Of a DNA stretch of 64,000 nt, positions 56,113 through 64,000 are shown in pieces. Source of the stretch: JAFEDN01 sp963795715 (GTDB lineage: Bacteria; Pseudomonadota; Gammaproteobacteria; Coxiellales; Coxiellaceae); contig CAWCIY010000002.1 of NCBI GenBank assembly GCA_963795715.1, positions 1,984,001-2,048,000 of the forward strand, given 5' to 3'. A model generated the notes under the pieces. That model did no database searches, was not told the DNA's origin, and saw only the letters and a list, made by a program, of their open reading frames with translations. The stretch's first letter is position 1. Every line of letters begins with the position of its first letter. Position numbers and translations under genes: made by a program.

Positions 56113-57165
56113 ATGAACTTATTTCCGAAAACACATAAAAAGATAGAAACTCCCTCCAGCGAACCTTTACTACTGGAAGAAAAAAAATCTTTGCCAACTG
56201 CAGATTCAACCAGTCAGTTCGAAACGCGTTTTCTACTTGCCCGAAAGCATCTGGAGAATATTAATTTAGAGAGTCGTATTAAACTTTTAAACTTGGTTGC
56301 TGAATCCAAAGAAAAATATCTAGCATTGATAGATCGCTTATTAAAATTAGATCCGAATGAAAATGTGACAACGCAATTTCAATTAGGTTTGTTATATCAA
56401 CTATTAGGCATTAAGTATCGTAACAACGCGGTGCACTTCTATTTTTTAGCGGCTAAGCAAGGGCATGCTGAAGCACAATGTATTTTAGGGGTTTTATATG
56501 AAAATAGTGATGATGAGAAGAAAGCGGTGCACTATTATCGATTAGCTGCTGAAAGCAAATTGGCCGATGCACAATATAATTTAGCTGATTGTTACAAAAA
56601 TGGTATTGGAGTAAATCAAGATATCAAAGAATCAGTGCGACTATATGATTTAGCGGTTAAGCAAGGGCATGCGGGAGCACAATATAATTTAGGGATTTGT
56701 TATCAATATGGCTTTGGAGTGGAGAAAGATGACCAAAGGGCAGTGGAATTATACCGTTTCGCTTCTAATCAATTAAATGTGGAAGCAACCAATCGTTTAG
56801 GGATTTGTTATGAATGTGGCATCGGAGTGGTAAAAGATGCTGAACATGCGGCAAAACTATATCAATTAGCTGCTGAAAAAGAATTAGCAGATGCACAATG
56901 TAATTTAGGAATTTGTTATGAATATGGCTTTGGAGTGGAGAAAGATGCCCAAAGGGCAGTGGAATTATACCGTTTAGCTTCTGATCAATTATGTGTGCGG
57001 GGAACCTATTATTTAGGGAATTGCTATCAATATGGTATTGGAGTAGACATAGACAAGGAACATGCACTGAAATTATATCGTATAGCTGCTGGAAAAGGAC
57101 ATGAAGCAGCACAAAATAAATTAAATTATCCCGAAGAATCTACAGGGCATGTGTTCGCTTCTTGA
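56113..57165 (+). CDS. Sel1-repeat protein
   Basis: A 350-residue protein. The first ~85 residues are polar/helical, then about seven Sel1 units of ~36 residues, e.g. AVHYYRLAAESKLADAQYNL followed by ADCYKNGIGVNQDI, and AVELYRLASDQLCVRGTYYL. Helical-solenoid scaffolds of this type bind partner proteins. No signal peptide is present, unlike many periplasmic Sel1 proteins, so a cytosolic or host-injected role is possible (inference). Two neighbouring units are nearly the same sequence (GICYEYGFGVEKD, GICYQYGFGVEKD), showing recent unit duplication. Confidence 0.85.
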   Translation: MNLFPKTHKKIETPSSEPLLLEEKKSLPTADSTSQFETRFLLARKHLENINLESRIKLLNLVAESKEKYLALIDRLLKLDPNENVTTQFQLGLLYQLLGIKYRNNAVHFYFLAAKQGHAEAQCILGVLYENSDDEKKAVHYYRLAAESKLADAQYNLADCYKNGIGVNQDIKESVRLYDLAVKQGHAGAQYNLGICYQYGFGVEKDDQRAVELYRFASNQLNVEATNRLGICYECGIGVVKDAEHAAKLYQLAAEKELADAQCNLGICYEYGFGVEKDAQRAVELYRLASDQLCVRGTYYLGNCYQYGIGVDIDKEHALKLYRIAAGKGHEAAQNKLNYPEESTGHVFAS

Positions 57166-57274
57166 GTTTTCATTTAGCCGTCAAGTCAGCGCCGGACTCG
57201 ATGTGGGGCTTTCGCCACTCCCGGCAACGGCAATGGATTGGTAGTATATTTCTGGGAGTATTGATCTAGCCCCA

Positions 57275-57723
57275 TTTTTGTAGACACGCTTAAGCGACAT
57301 TTTGCCACTGATTCTCAAACAATTCTGGGGCTATTGAACCAATTGTAGAATGCCGGCGAATACGATTATAGTACACCTCTATATATTGGAAAATACTTTG
57401 TTTAGCCATTTTTCTTGAAGTGTTGCGTTCAGTATATATTACACAGCATTATCCCAGCAGTTACCTTTGCGACTCATACTGCAAATCAATCCAAAAAATT
57501 TAAGCATTTTTTGATAGTCGCTTGAGCAATACTGATTGCCACGATCAGAATGAAAAATCACACCACGCGGAAATCTTCGACGCCATAAAGCCATCATCAG
57601 CGCATCGCATACCAGCTGGCGTGACATGGTTGGCTGTATTGACCAGCCAATGACTGAGCGTGAATAAAGGTCTATAACAACCGCCAAATACATCCAACCT
57701 TCATGATAGATGTTGAATTCCAT
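57275..57723 (-). pseudogene. IS3-family OrfB, internally deleted (copy 2)
   Basis: The rve core (YLAVVIDLYSRSVIGWSI, FPRGVIFHSDRGNQYCSSDY, then MSRKGNCWDNAV) is followed after a stop by the family C-terminus in another frame (IFQYIEVYYNRIRRHSTIGS, then IAPELFENQW) ending at ~57293. The catalytic Glu segment is lost in between. The IS end-like gtgtctacaaaaatg lies at ~57270-57285. The N-terminal half is absent. Confidence 0.85.
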
Positions 57724-59280
57724 CCTAGCCTCAAATGTAGAAAGCGCCTTAAAACAAATTTATCCATAGCACAGGTTTTCTAAGACAACCTTATCCCTGG
57801 CAACGGTTCCTCGAGAGCGCGTTCGATCTTTTCTACTTCAGCTATTCTTATAGTGATTTCTTGGAGTATCATCTCAATCCAAGAAGAATCATCAGGTGCT
57901 GGTTTTTCAAACATACCCGTGCTGACCGATATACCTCTTAGACTTTTCAAAGTACCTGCCTTATAAGCAAGATAATTTGGTACACTCTTGTCTGCTTTAA
58001 AATATTTGGAAAGTCTTTGAAGTTCGTCTTTGCAATATACATATTGTATTAATTCTATAAAATGGCAGATAAGCTTGATTTTATTTTCTTGATTGATTTC
58101 TATTTTTGTGAATTTTATAAATTGTTTAAGTTGATCATTAATATAATCTAATGTCACCTTCTCTTCTCCGGGAGGGACTGTCAACATCTGTTCTGTTAGG
58201 CCCAGTTTTTTGAGGCGTGGATTGTTACATAATTTTTTTACTTCATTTTCCGGCACCACAGCCACGGCTACAATATTTTTATTCTGGCCCTTGCGTATCC
58301 ACGGCACACGATATCCTAGCTTTACCAGCACATGGGCTATTTTATTTGGAAACAAGTTATTATTTAATTTTTCCCAATGACGATATTTTCTGCTGTCTAT
58401 AGAATAAAGGGCATAGAACAACTTTTCTGATTCTCGCGTAATGTATATTTTTCTTAACCCAACTCTTCTCATAGAACCGAGATCTTCATAATAAGGACCC
58501 ACTTTGGCATATTGTCTGAATATTTCTATAAAAGTGTTACATTCCTGCTGACTATAGTCAGACATTCTTTTAGACATTCTTTTGTTCTTAGCGCTTTCTG
58601 TTGCTAAAAGCTGATAAATACTACCAGGCCGATAGTGGAGCATGTTCTCAATTTCGCCAACATCATTGCTAAATATATCATCAGCATCATATCTATATAT
58701 ATCAGATATATAATCAGCATCAAAACAAATATAGCGCTCGGCCTCTGTCTCAGGAGGCAAAAAAATACCCTGCCCTATTTGCTTCAATTCTTCTGCCATA
58801 CAGCCTAGCAATTGGCAGTCACTTGGAGCAAGTTGTGTCTTATATTTTCTCTCATATTTTGTCTCAGGATAACGAATTTGAAACGCTGAGCCCTCTGGTT
58901 CGTCTAGTTCAATCTCTAACTTCCTTGGCCTAAGGATATTCACTAACAATTTCGATTTTACCATTTGATACCTAGTTAGGTTAAATTCAGATGGGTTTTC
59001 TATACCAGCTTGCTCAAACGGACGTGTTGCGTTTCCTAGAAAGTCAGCATGGAGTACCAGTATCAATTGTGCTCGTAATGCCGACGGCTCTCCCGTAGGC
59101 TCTCCCGTATAATCCTTAATAAGCCCAATAAGGACTATAGGTAAATATAAGTATTTCTCTAACTTTTCGTTTGCCTTTTTATACTGTAAGGTTTCATACA
59201 TTTTCATGACTTTATCCCCTCAATTGGTTAAGGAACTATAATATGAAATTAAAAATATGTCAAAGCTATTCATTTTTTGT
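57479..59280. repeat. 1.8-kb segmental duplication, copy 2
   Basis: Counterpart of 50303-52089 (see that entry). Here the IS3 fragment continues beyond the block, so this copy keeps the older left boundary. Confidence 0.92.
57780..59207 (-). CDS. hypothetical protein, paralogue 2 of a duplicated pair
   Basis: A 475-residue paralogue of the 50604-52016 protein. Differences include an added YERK next to KYKTQ, an added SKRM before SDYS, EPTGEPS in place of ESTVEPS, and a changed Asp-rich stretch (CFDADYISDIYRYDADDIF). These sites are short internal repeats where slippage is likely. All changes keep the frame. Function unknown. Confidence 0.68.
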   Translation of the reverse strand: MKMYETLQYKKANEKLEKYLYLPIVLIGLIKDYTGEPTGEPSALRAQLILVLHADFLGNATRPFEQAGIENPSEFNLTRYQMVKSKLLVNILRPRKLEIELDEPEGSAFQIRYPETKYERKYKTQLAPSDCQLLGCMAEELKQIGQGIFLPPETEAERYICFDADYISDIYRYDADDIFSNDVGEIENMLHYRPGSIYQLLATESAKNKRMSKRMSDYSQQECNTFIEIFRQYAKVGPYYEDLGSMRRVGLRKIYITRESEKLFYALYSIDSRKYRHWEKLNNNLFPNKIAHVLVKLGYRVPWIRKGQNKNIVAVAVVPENEVKKLCNNPRLKKLGLTEQMLTVPPGEEKVTLDYINDQLKQFIKFTKIEINQENKIKLICHFIELIQYVYCKDELQRLSKYFKADKSVPNYLAYKAGTLKSLRGISVSTGMFEKPAPDDSSWIEMILQEITIRIAEVEKIERALEEPLPGIRLS

Positions 59281-59331
59281 GTAGCAGCAAAGTTAAAACG
59301 TCCCTTTTTGATAAAGAAGAAGGTGGCAGAA

Positions 59332-59446
59332 ATGAAATGGAGACAGGTGACGATGAGCCTAAAGAATTTGAATCGATTAGAAGTTCTGGAGAAGATTAAA
59401 TTAAAAAAAATAAGCCAGAAAGAGGGCGCTGAACAATTGCATGAGG
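59332..59446 (+). pseudogene. ISNCY-like transposase N-terminal fragment
   Basis: MSLKNLNRLEVLEKIKLKKI then SQKEGAEQL is the typical N-terminal HTH start of ISNCY-type transposases (rule: Leu-Asn-Arg-Leu-Glu-Val-Leu, then the A-A-E-L-L helix). It is cut in the second helix by copy H of the RAYT-like element. Confidence 0.6.
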
Positions 59447-59535
59447 CATGGTTGTCCATTTTCGATACGTACATCTTTTATCGTTAAATGATTGTATTTA
59501 CTTTTTATTTTTAATAATTATCCTAATGTGACACC
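59447..59535 (+). mobile_element. RAYT-like TIR element, copy H (right end only)
   Basis: 89 bp identical in layout to the right end of copy E, from catggttgtcc to the terminal repeat (59519-59535). The subterminal hairpin is cut through its right arm. It lies between the ISNCY-like fragment and the next gene, whose stop is 6 bp away. Confidence 0.85.
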
Positions 59536-59540
59536 TCGTT

Positions 59541-60035
59541 TCATAGCCGTTTGTAAGATGATTCCAGTGTTTCTAACGTTTGCGGCATTTTTTTTCCAGT
59601 TTGTTGTTCTATCACTGCTATTATGCGATATAAATCGCCATCCGGATCAAGTTTTTCTTCTTTAAGTTTGTCTTTTAAAACTAAAAAAAGATAATCGATT
59701 GCACTTTCTTTCTTTTCGCGACTGACCAGAAAAGAGTATACGTCAACCAACGTGGCATGCACAGCATTTCCGTGATGAGTACCCCAACGCCCGGCAAAAA
59801 AGCGCGCCCAAGAATTTCCTCCTCCCTCATAGCTTAAAGGTGAACAGCAATAATGCTTGACCTCGCTGGCTGAATATTCTCTCAAAAGAATACGAGCGGC
59901 AAAAAAATAGTGAAAATCTGTGGGCCAACCATGATTTATTAGCTTTTGATATTCTTCGTGTTTTTCATTAGTCGAATTTTCATTAATGTAATTTTCAAAT
60001 TTCTTTTCCCAATATGATTGTGGTTTTCCCGCCAT
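59541..60035 (-). CDS. hypothetical protein
   Basis: A 164-residue soluble protein, no signal peptide. The central part (KLINHGWPTDFHYFFAARIL, then NSWARFFAGRWGTHHGNAV) recalls a short domain I associate with Legionella proteins (DUF5617-like, R-F-F-x-G-x-W-x-x-H-H), but I cannot confirm this. The C-terminal half is charged and helical. Its stop sits directly beside a mobile-element end, yet the frame seems complete. Confidence 0.6.
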   Translation of the reverse strand: MAGKPQSYWEKKFENYINENSTNEKHEEYQKLINHGWPTDFHYFFAARILLREYSASEVKHYCCSPLSYEGGGNSWARFFAGRWGTHHGNAVHATLVDVYSFLVSREKKESAIDYLFLVLKDKLKEEKLDPDGDLYRIIAVIEQQTGKKMPQTLETLESSYKRL

Positions 60036-60127
60036 GATTTATGTCTCCATAAAACTTATTTTTTAGACGTTAACATAAAAACCAAGTAAAATAAAGAATG
60101 CAGGGATCAAGTCTCAGGGCTCCCTCA

Positions 60128-60316
60128 TTAAAATCTAGCCATTAGGACGATGCCTAAGAATTCCGGATCCCAGCCAGCTAATTTTCGCATTCGTTTCAAG
60201 CTAATACGAGGCTTGTCCTTTTTAATAATATTTAACAAATTTAGAACAGTTTTTTTAATAATGGCTATATTTCTGGGAGCATTGCCTTTACGAATGCGCA
60301 TTTGATCATCGTTATC
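60128..60316 (-). pseudogene. ISAs1-family transposase C-terminal fragment
   Basis: DDQMRIRKGNAPRNIAIIKK then TVLNLLNIIKKDKPRISLKR and AGWDPEFLGIVL match the end of ISAs1-type (H-repeat-like) DDE transposases. The catalytic part is gone; copy F of the RAYT-like element begins 8 bp upstream. The longer open frame to 60418 only reads through that element's end. Confidence 0.8.
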
Positions 60317-60323
60317 GAGGCAT

Positions 60324-60936
60324 GGTGTCACATTAGGATATTTCTGATAAATATTATTTTTAATCTGATAGTTATATACAGCAACTATACGTATAGAATT
60401 CATACAAAAATCCTGCATTGCTTCGGCGTCAAATTTAATTTCAAATTAGATTTCATATTTAATTTTATTTCAATAAACGTACTGCGCATATGCCAAGGAA
60501 AACAAGGACACATTATTTTGAAGCGATGTACCACGTAATGCTTCGAGGTAACTATCGCCAAATAATATTTAACGACGACAATAATCGTTTATATTTTTAT
60601 TCTTTATTGAAGAAAGTAACAGAAAAATTTAATTGCAAAATTCATCTTCCTCCAAAACCCCGAAAGTATCAGTAGAACAATGCACCGACAGTTGCAATTT
60701 ATTAGACCAAAAGAATCGATGAGATCGATTTTAAATAATATTGAAAATGACTTAATTAAATTAAGCCGTGGTTAATTTTTTATATAAGAGCCAACTCTAT
60801 CATTCAAATTCAAATTCAAAATCTAAGGTGCAGGTTTTAATTCCTTTCATGGTTGTCCATTTTCAATACGTACACCTTTTATCGTTAAACGATTGTATTT
60901 ACTTTTTATTTTTAATAATTATCCTAATGTGACACC
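60324..60936 (+). mobile_element. RAYT-like TIR element, copy F (internally deleted, 613 bp)
   Basis: Both 17-bp terminal repeats are perfect (60324-60340 and 60920-60936). Leader and first ~52 transposase codons are joined to the last ~40, with a junction different from copy D. About 660 bp are missing. The right part is more diverged (extra ttcaaattc repeats, changed terminator). A MITE-like, non-autonomous unit. Confidence 0.9.
60490..60675 (+). pseudogene. RAYT-like transposase with core deleted (copy F)
   Basis: MPRKTRTHYFEAMYHVMLRG to FNCKIHL is the intact N-terminus. The deletion then brings in a frameshifted tail (PPKPRKYQ) and a stop. The remaining C-terminal codons continue to ~60775 out of frame. 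No HUH motif. Confidence 0.85.
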
Positions 60937-61038
60937 TTCGTTGACAAAATCCCAGAAGAAATTTTGAAAAATAAGGTAAATTCTATCACTTTCAATTATG
61001 ATATGAGTCTTAAATACTAACTTAAAGGGGTTTGGGAT

Positions 61039-62985
61039 ATGACTAAAAAGAACAATGCTTTTATACAGGAAATGAGTCCGGAACAATTAGTTAATTTAGG
61101 TATCGAATATGAACAAGGCATTGGTGTTGAGCAAGATGCCAAAATGGCAGAGATATTATATCACTGTGCTGCTGAGCAGGGTAATGCGCGAGCCCAATGG
61201 CTTTTAGGTTTACTTTATATAAATGGCAATGTAGTGAACCAAAACCTCAACGAAGGGGTGCGTCTATTTCGCTTATCCGCTGCGCAAGGAAACGCGCAAG
61301 CACAAAATAGTTTAGGTTTTTTATATTATCAGGGCCTCGGAGTTGAAAAAGACATAAAAGAAGCATATAGATTATATCGGTTAGCTGCCAATCAAGGGAA
61401 TATTTTTGCACAATATAATTTAGGCTATTCTTACCAAAACGGCATTTTTGTGGAAAAAGACGCCAAAGAAGCGGCGCGATTTTATCGTTTAGCTGCTGAA
61501 CAAAAACATCCATTTGCACAATATCAATTAGGTGTTATGTCCCAGGAAGGTATCGGAGTTGAAAAAGATGCTAAGGAGGCAGTGCGTTTATACCGTTTAG
61601 TTTTAGTTGCTGTTAAATATCCCGCAGCGCAATATCAATTAGCTGTTTGTTATCATGATGGCATCGGGGTGGAACAAAACATCGAAGAAGCGTTGCATTT
61701 ATACCGTTTGATTATTGATAATTCAGATGGTAAGCATGTTGTAATTGGTCAGGACGCCAAAGAAGATATGCAGTTATGCAATTTGGCTTCTGTTAGACGC
61801 GCGCAAGCGGAATGCATTATAGGTACCTACTATTTAACTGGTGAATATGAGTTTGAAATAGATCCAATAAAAGCAGTTCGATTATTTCAGTTAGCTGCCC
61901 AGAAAGGAGTTATTCCAAAAGAACATATCTTAACTTCCTGTTACCAGAGCATTGGCCTAATGAAAGACAAGGAAGAGACTAAAAAGAACAATGCTTTTAT
62001 ACAGGAAATGAGTCCGGAACAATTAGTTAATTTAGGTATCGAATATGAACAAGGCATTGGTGTTGAGCAAGATGCCAAAATGGCAGAGATATTATATCGC
62101 CGGGCTGCTGAGCAGGGTAATGCGCGAGCCCAATTGCTTTTAGGTTTACTTTATATGAATGGCAATGTAGTGAACCAAAACCTCAACGAAGCGGCGCGTC
62201 TATTTCGCTTATCCGCTGCACAAGGAAACGCGCAAGCACAAAATAGTTTAGGCTTTTTTTATTATCAGGGCCTCGGAGTAGAAAAAGACATAAAAGAAGC
62301 ATATAGATTATATCGGTTAGCTGCCAATCAAGGGAATGTGTTTGCACAATATAATGTAGGCTATTCTTACCAAAACGGCATTTTTGTGGAAAAAGACGCC
62401 AAAGAAGCGGCGCGATTTTATCGTTTAGCTGCTGAACAAAAACATCCATTTGCACAATATGAATTAGGTGTTATGTCCCAGGAAGGTATCGGAGTTGAAA
62501 AAGATGCTAAGGAGGCAGTGCGTTTATACCGTTTAGTTTTAGTTGCTGTTAAATATCCCGCAGCGCAATATCAATTAGCTGTTTGTTATCATGATGGCAT
62601 CGGGGTGGAAAAAAACATCGAAGAAGCGTTGCATTTATACCGTTTGATTATTGATAATCCAGATGGTAAACATGTTGTAATTGGTCAGGACGCCAAAGAA
62701 GATATGCAGTTATGCAATTTGGCTTCTGTTAGACGTGCGCAAGCGGAATGCATTATAGGTACCTACTATTTAACTGGTAAACATAATTTTGAAAGAGATC
62801 CAATAAAAGCAGTTCGATTATTTCAGTTAGCTGCCCAGAAAGGAGTTATTCCAAAAGAACATATCTTAACTTCCTGTTACCAGAGCATTGGCCTAATGAA
62901 AGACAAGAAAGAGAAGAATGAAATGCGGTATTGGCAGACAGAAGTAGAAAAGTTTTCTGGAAAAAAAATCGAATTTATAGCTTAA
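61039..62985 (+). CDS. Sel1-repeat protein with internal 312-residue tandem duplication
   Basis: A 648-residue protein. Two almost identical halves (residues 2-313 and 314-625) each hold about seven Sel1 units, e.g. ARLFRLSAAQGNAQAQNSLG, AYRLYRLAANQGNIFAQYNL and AARFYRLAAEQKHPFAQYQL. A short unique tail (MRYWQTEVEKFSGKKIEF) closes it. The period is 936 bp. No signal peptide. The ribosome site is weak (aaagggg, 8 nt). Predicted to be a long scaffold solenoid; partners unknown. Confidence 0.88.
   Translation: MTKKNNAFIQEMSPEQLVNLGIEYEQGIGVEQDAKMAEILYHCAAEQGNARAQWLLGLLYINGNVVNQNLNEGVRLFRLSAAQGNAQAQNSLGFLYYQGLGVEKDIKEAYRLYRLAANQGNIFAQYNLGYSYQNGIFVEKDAKEAARFYRLAAEQKHPFAQYQLGVMSQEGIGVEKDAKEAVRLYRLVLVAVKYPAAQYQLAVCYHDGIGVEQNIEEALHLYRLIIDNSDGKHVVIGQDAKEDMQLCNLASVRRAQAECIIGTYYLTGEYEFEIDPIKAVRLFQLAAQKGVIPKEHILTSCYQSIGLMKDKEETKKNNAFIQEMSPEQLVNLGIEYEQGIGVEQDAKMAEILYRRAAEQGNARAQLLLGLLYMNGNVVNQNLNEAARLFRLSAAQGNAQAQNSLGFFYYQGLGVEKDIKEAYRLYRLAANQGNVFAQYNVGYSYQNGIFVEKDAKEAARFYRLAAEQKHPFAQYELGVMSQEGIGVEKDAKEAVRLYRLVLVAVKYPAAQYQLAVCYHDGIGVEKNIEEALHLYRLIIDNPDGKHVVIGQDAKEDMQLCNLASVRRAQAECIIGTYYLTGKHNFERDPIKAVRLFQLAAQKGVIPKEHILTSCYQSIGLMKDKKEKNEMRYWQTEVEKFSGKKIEFIA
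61042..62913 (+). repeat. 936-bp tandem duplication (two units)
   Basis: Unit 1 is 61042-61977, unit 2 is 61978-62913. The same length and phase are kept. A handful of substitutions separate them (HCAAEQG/RRAAEQG, NEGVRLF/NEAARLF, YEFEID/HNFERD), so the event is recent relative to the rest of the island. Confidence 0.93.
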
Positions 62986-63367
62986 ATATTAAAGGGGTCA
63001 GGCCCTGCCCCCCCTTCCTTTATTAAATTGATTAGTCTTGGCATTTTGACTCGTAAAAGTAAACGCATTGTCGCCACTAAAATGTTTTGAATACAAAGTT
63101 AATGAACAAAATCAATGTGACAGAACGCCTTAATTAATAGAAATCTGATATAATATGAATATGGAAAAAATGCCATTGAGTAAAACAAACCCTTATCTTC
63201 AAAATCCTGTTACTAGTACTGTTTCAATTTAATTCTGACACTCATTAGAAGGCATTTGTCAACGGCACAATAATTCCTACGAAGTCGAAAGGCATCACTC
63301 GGAGTTGTCCCCAAGCTTCAAGGATTTATCCACGCTTTGTCCACGGACCGCCAAGCCAAAAAAAGAA
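62986..63367. other. 382-bp intergenic region with a GC-rich palindrome
   Basis: At 62995-63013 the sequence ggggtcaggccctgcccc is partly palindromic and GC-rich in an AT-rich setting, resembling REP-type units and distantly similar to the arm of the palindrome at 30933. The remainder shows no gene. Confidence 0.4.
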
Positions 63368-63568
63368 TTAATTAATAATTTCGGTACAAACCATTTTCCC
63401 ATGTTTATTCTTTTGACAAATCGTTGTCTTCTGGAAATTTTTTGGTGGCGGAGGTGGGTAATCACACCCCAGCAAAACAGAACATATGGGCGAGGGACGA
63501 GAAGGATTACAAGCCGTTAATTCCATCGCTAAAAAAATAATCCTTAAAATTTTCCAAATATTTTTCAT
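63368..63568 (-). CDS. small putative lipoprotein
   Basis: A 66-residue protein with a lipoprotein-type signal (MKNIWKILRIIFLAMELTAC; lipobox L-T-A-C, Cys20). The mature part is ~47 residues with a Pro run (PPPPP) and three more Cys. A good ribosome site (taggag) lies 6 nt before the ATG. No family recognised. The opposite-strand frame is less convincing. Confidence 0.6.
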   Translation of the reverse strand: MKNIWKILRIIFLAMELTACNPSRPSPICSVLLGCDYPPPPPKNFQKTTICQKNKHGKMVCTEIIN

Positions 63569-64000
63569 GTCTCACTCCTAATACTTAATCGTTTCGCTAC
63601 AAACTTTAGAACCACCCTTGTACTTAGTAGTATATAATACCATACTGCACAGGGCCTACGCACGAAAAACCCTCTTGACACAGGCCATAAGATGAGTGTA
63701 GGAATTTATACGCATTAGGCTTTTAATAGACTGATCTGGTTTTTGTTTGGCTTTTTGCAATCCATTTAGGGTCGGGCTTGCGCCCTCTCAGCCTTACGGC
63801 GCCTCTAGTGGATCGCATACTCTTAAGTATATTTGCACACCGCCGTCAAATCACGTTTAACTGAGAGATAGCGACTGCGTTGTTGTCACAGTAGACGCGG
63901 ATGTTCTCGAAAATAATCCGATATATTGAAAGCCGCTACACAAATTATGCAGCTCCTTATGTAATGGTTCAAATCGCTTAAGGTCACTTTCTACGCATTT
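63569..64000. other. 432-bp region at the window edge
   Basis: No clear gene. A minus-strand frame open from the window edge to a stop at 63857 (FEPLHKELHNLCSGFQYIGL) could be the end of a gene lying mostly outside, but is unrecognised. The rest has scattered stops and slightly higher GC than the island average. Confidence 0.3.

Noticed and set aside
41200..60945. Possible CRISPR array because of many similar short sequences
   Set aside because: The repeats are ends of one mobile-element family, irregularly spaced, with no cas genes.
61247..62455. Two identical 90-aa minus-strand frames
   Set aside because: Antisense of the duplicated Sel1 units; their identity is explained by the 936-bp duplication.

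Overview
The window looks like chromosome from an AT-rich, host-associated gammaproteobacterium of the Legionellales/Coxiella type. This is an inference. It rests on the mix of standard gammaproteobacterial housekeeping and resistance genes with many large, unrecognised, coiled-coil, TPR/Sel1-rich or protease-like proteins, on heavy gene decay, and on many broken insertion sequences. No secretion-system genes, rRNA, tRNA or CRISPR array were seen.

Bases 1-15,600 are mostly ordinary metabolism and transport: two MFS transporters; a tightly overlapping regulator/aminotransferase/acetyltransferase operon; a copper operon (csoR-copZ-copA) with its operator inside the promoter; a CapA-like enzyme; an acetyltransferase-GrpB fusion; an alcohol dehydrogenase; and a creatininase-like secreted protein. 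Between them lie remnants of SDR, phzF, wrbA, an aminoglycoside-kinase-like gene and an IS3 transposase. A 400-residue protein with a clan CD-like His/Cys pair (11,876) is the first effector-like gene.

Bases 15,700-32,200 mix effector-like proteins (642 aa with a membrane hairpin; 994 aa TPR protein with an apparent RAP domain; 458 aa with an HELHH zincin motif) with a PmtA-like methyltransferase, an outer-membrane barrel, a Bcr/CflA transporter, the alkylation-repair pair ogt and ada-alkA, a TumE/TumA-like toxin-antitoxin pair, and a flavoprotein preceded by a 67-nt palindrome. A broken second copy of the 5' end of ada-alkA lies beyond the toxin-antitoxin pair.

Bases 32,200-64,000 form an accessory island of large unrecognised proteins (1323, 419, 451, 267, 303, 416, 470, 475, 266 and 164 aa) and three Sel1-repeat proteins, cut up by mobile DNA. 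The dominant element is an HUH (Y1, RAYT-like) transposase unit bounded by 17-bp perfect terminal inverted repeats. It is present as one intact copy, two 5'-truncated copies, two internally deleted MITE-like copies and two 3' fragments. Fragments of IS66, IS3, IS5-like, ISAs1 and ISNCY-like elements are also present. A 1.8-kb block carrying a paralogous gene pair is duplicated within the island, and one Sel1 gene has doubled by a 936-bp internal tandem duplication. An intact rpmF with a plsX-glycosyltransferase chimera marks a rearrangement breakpoint.
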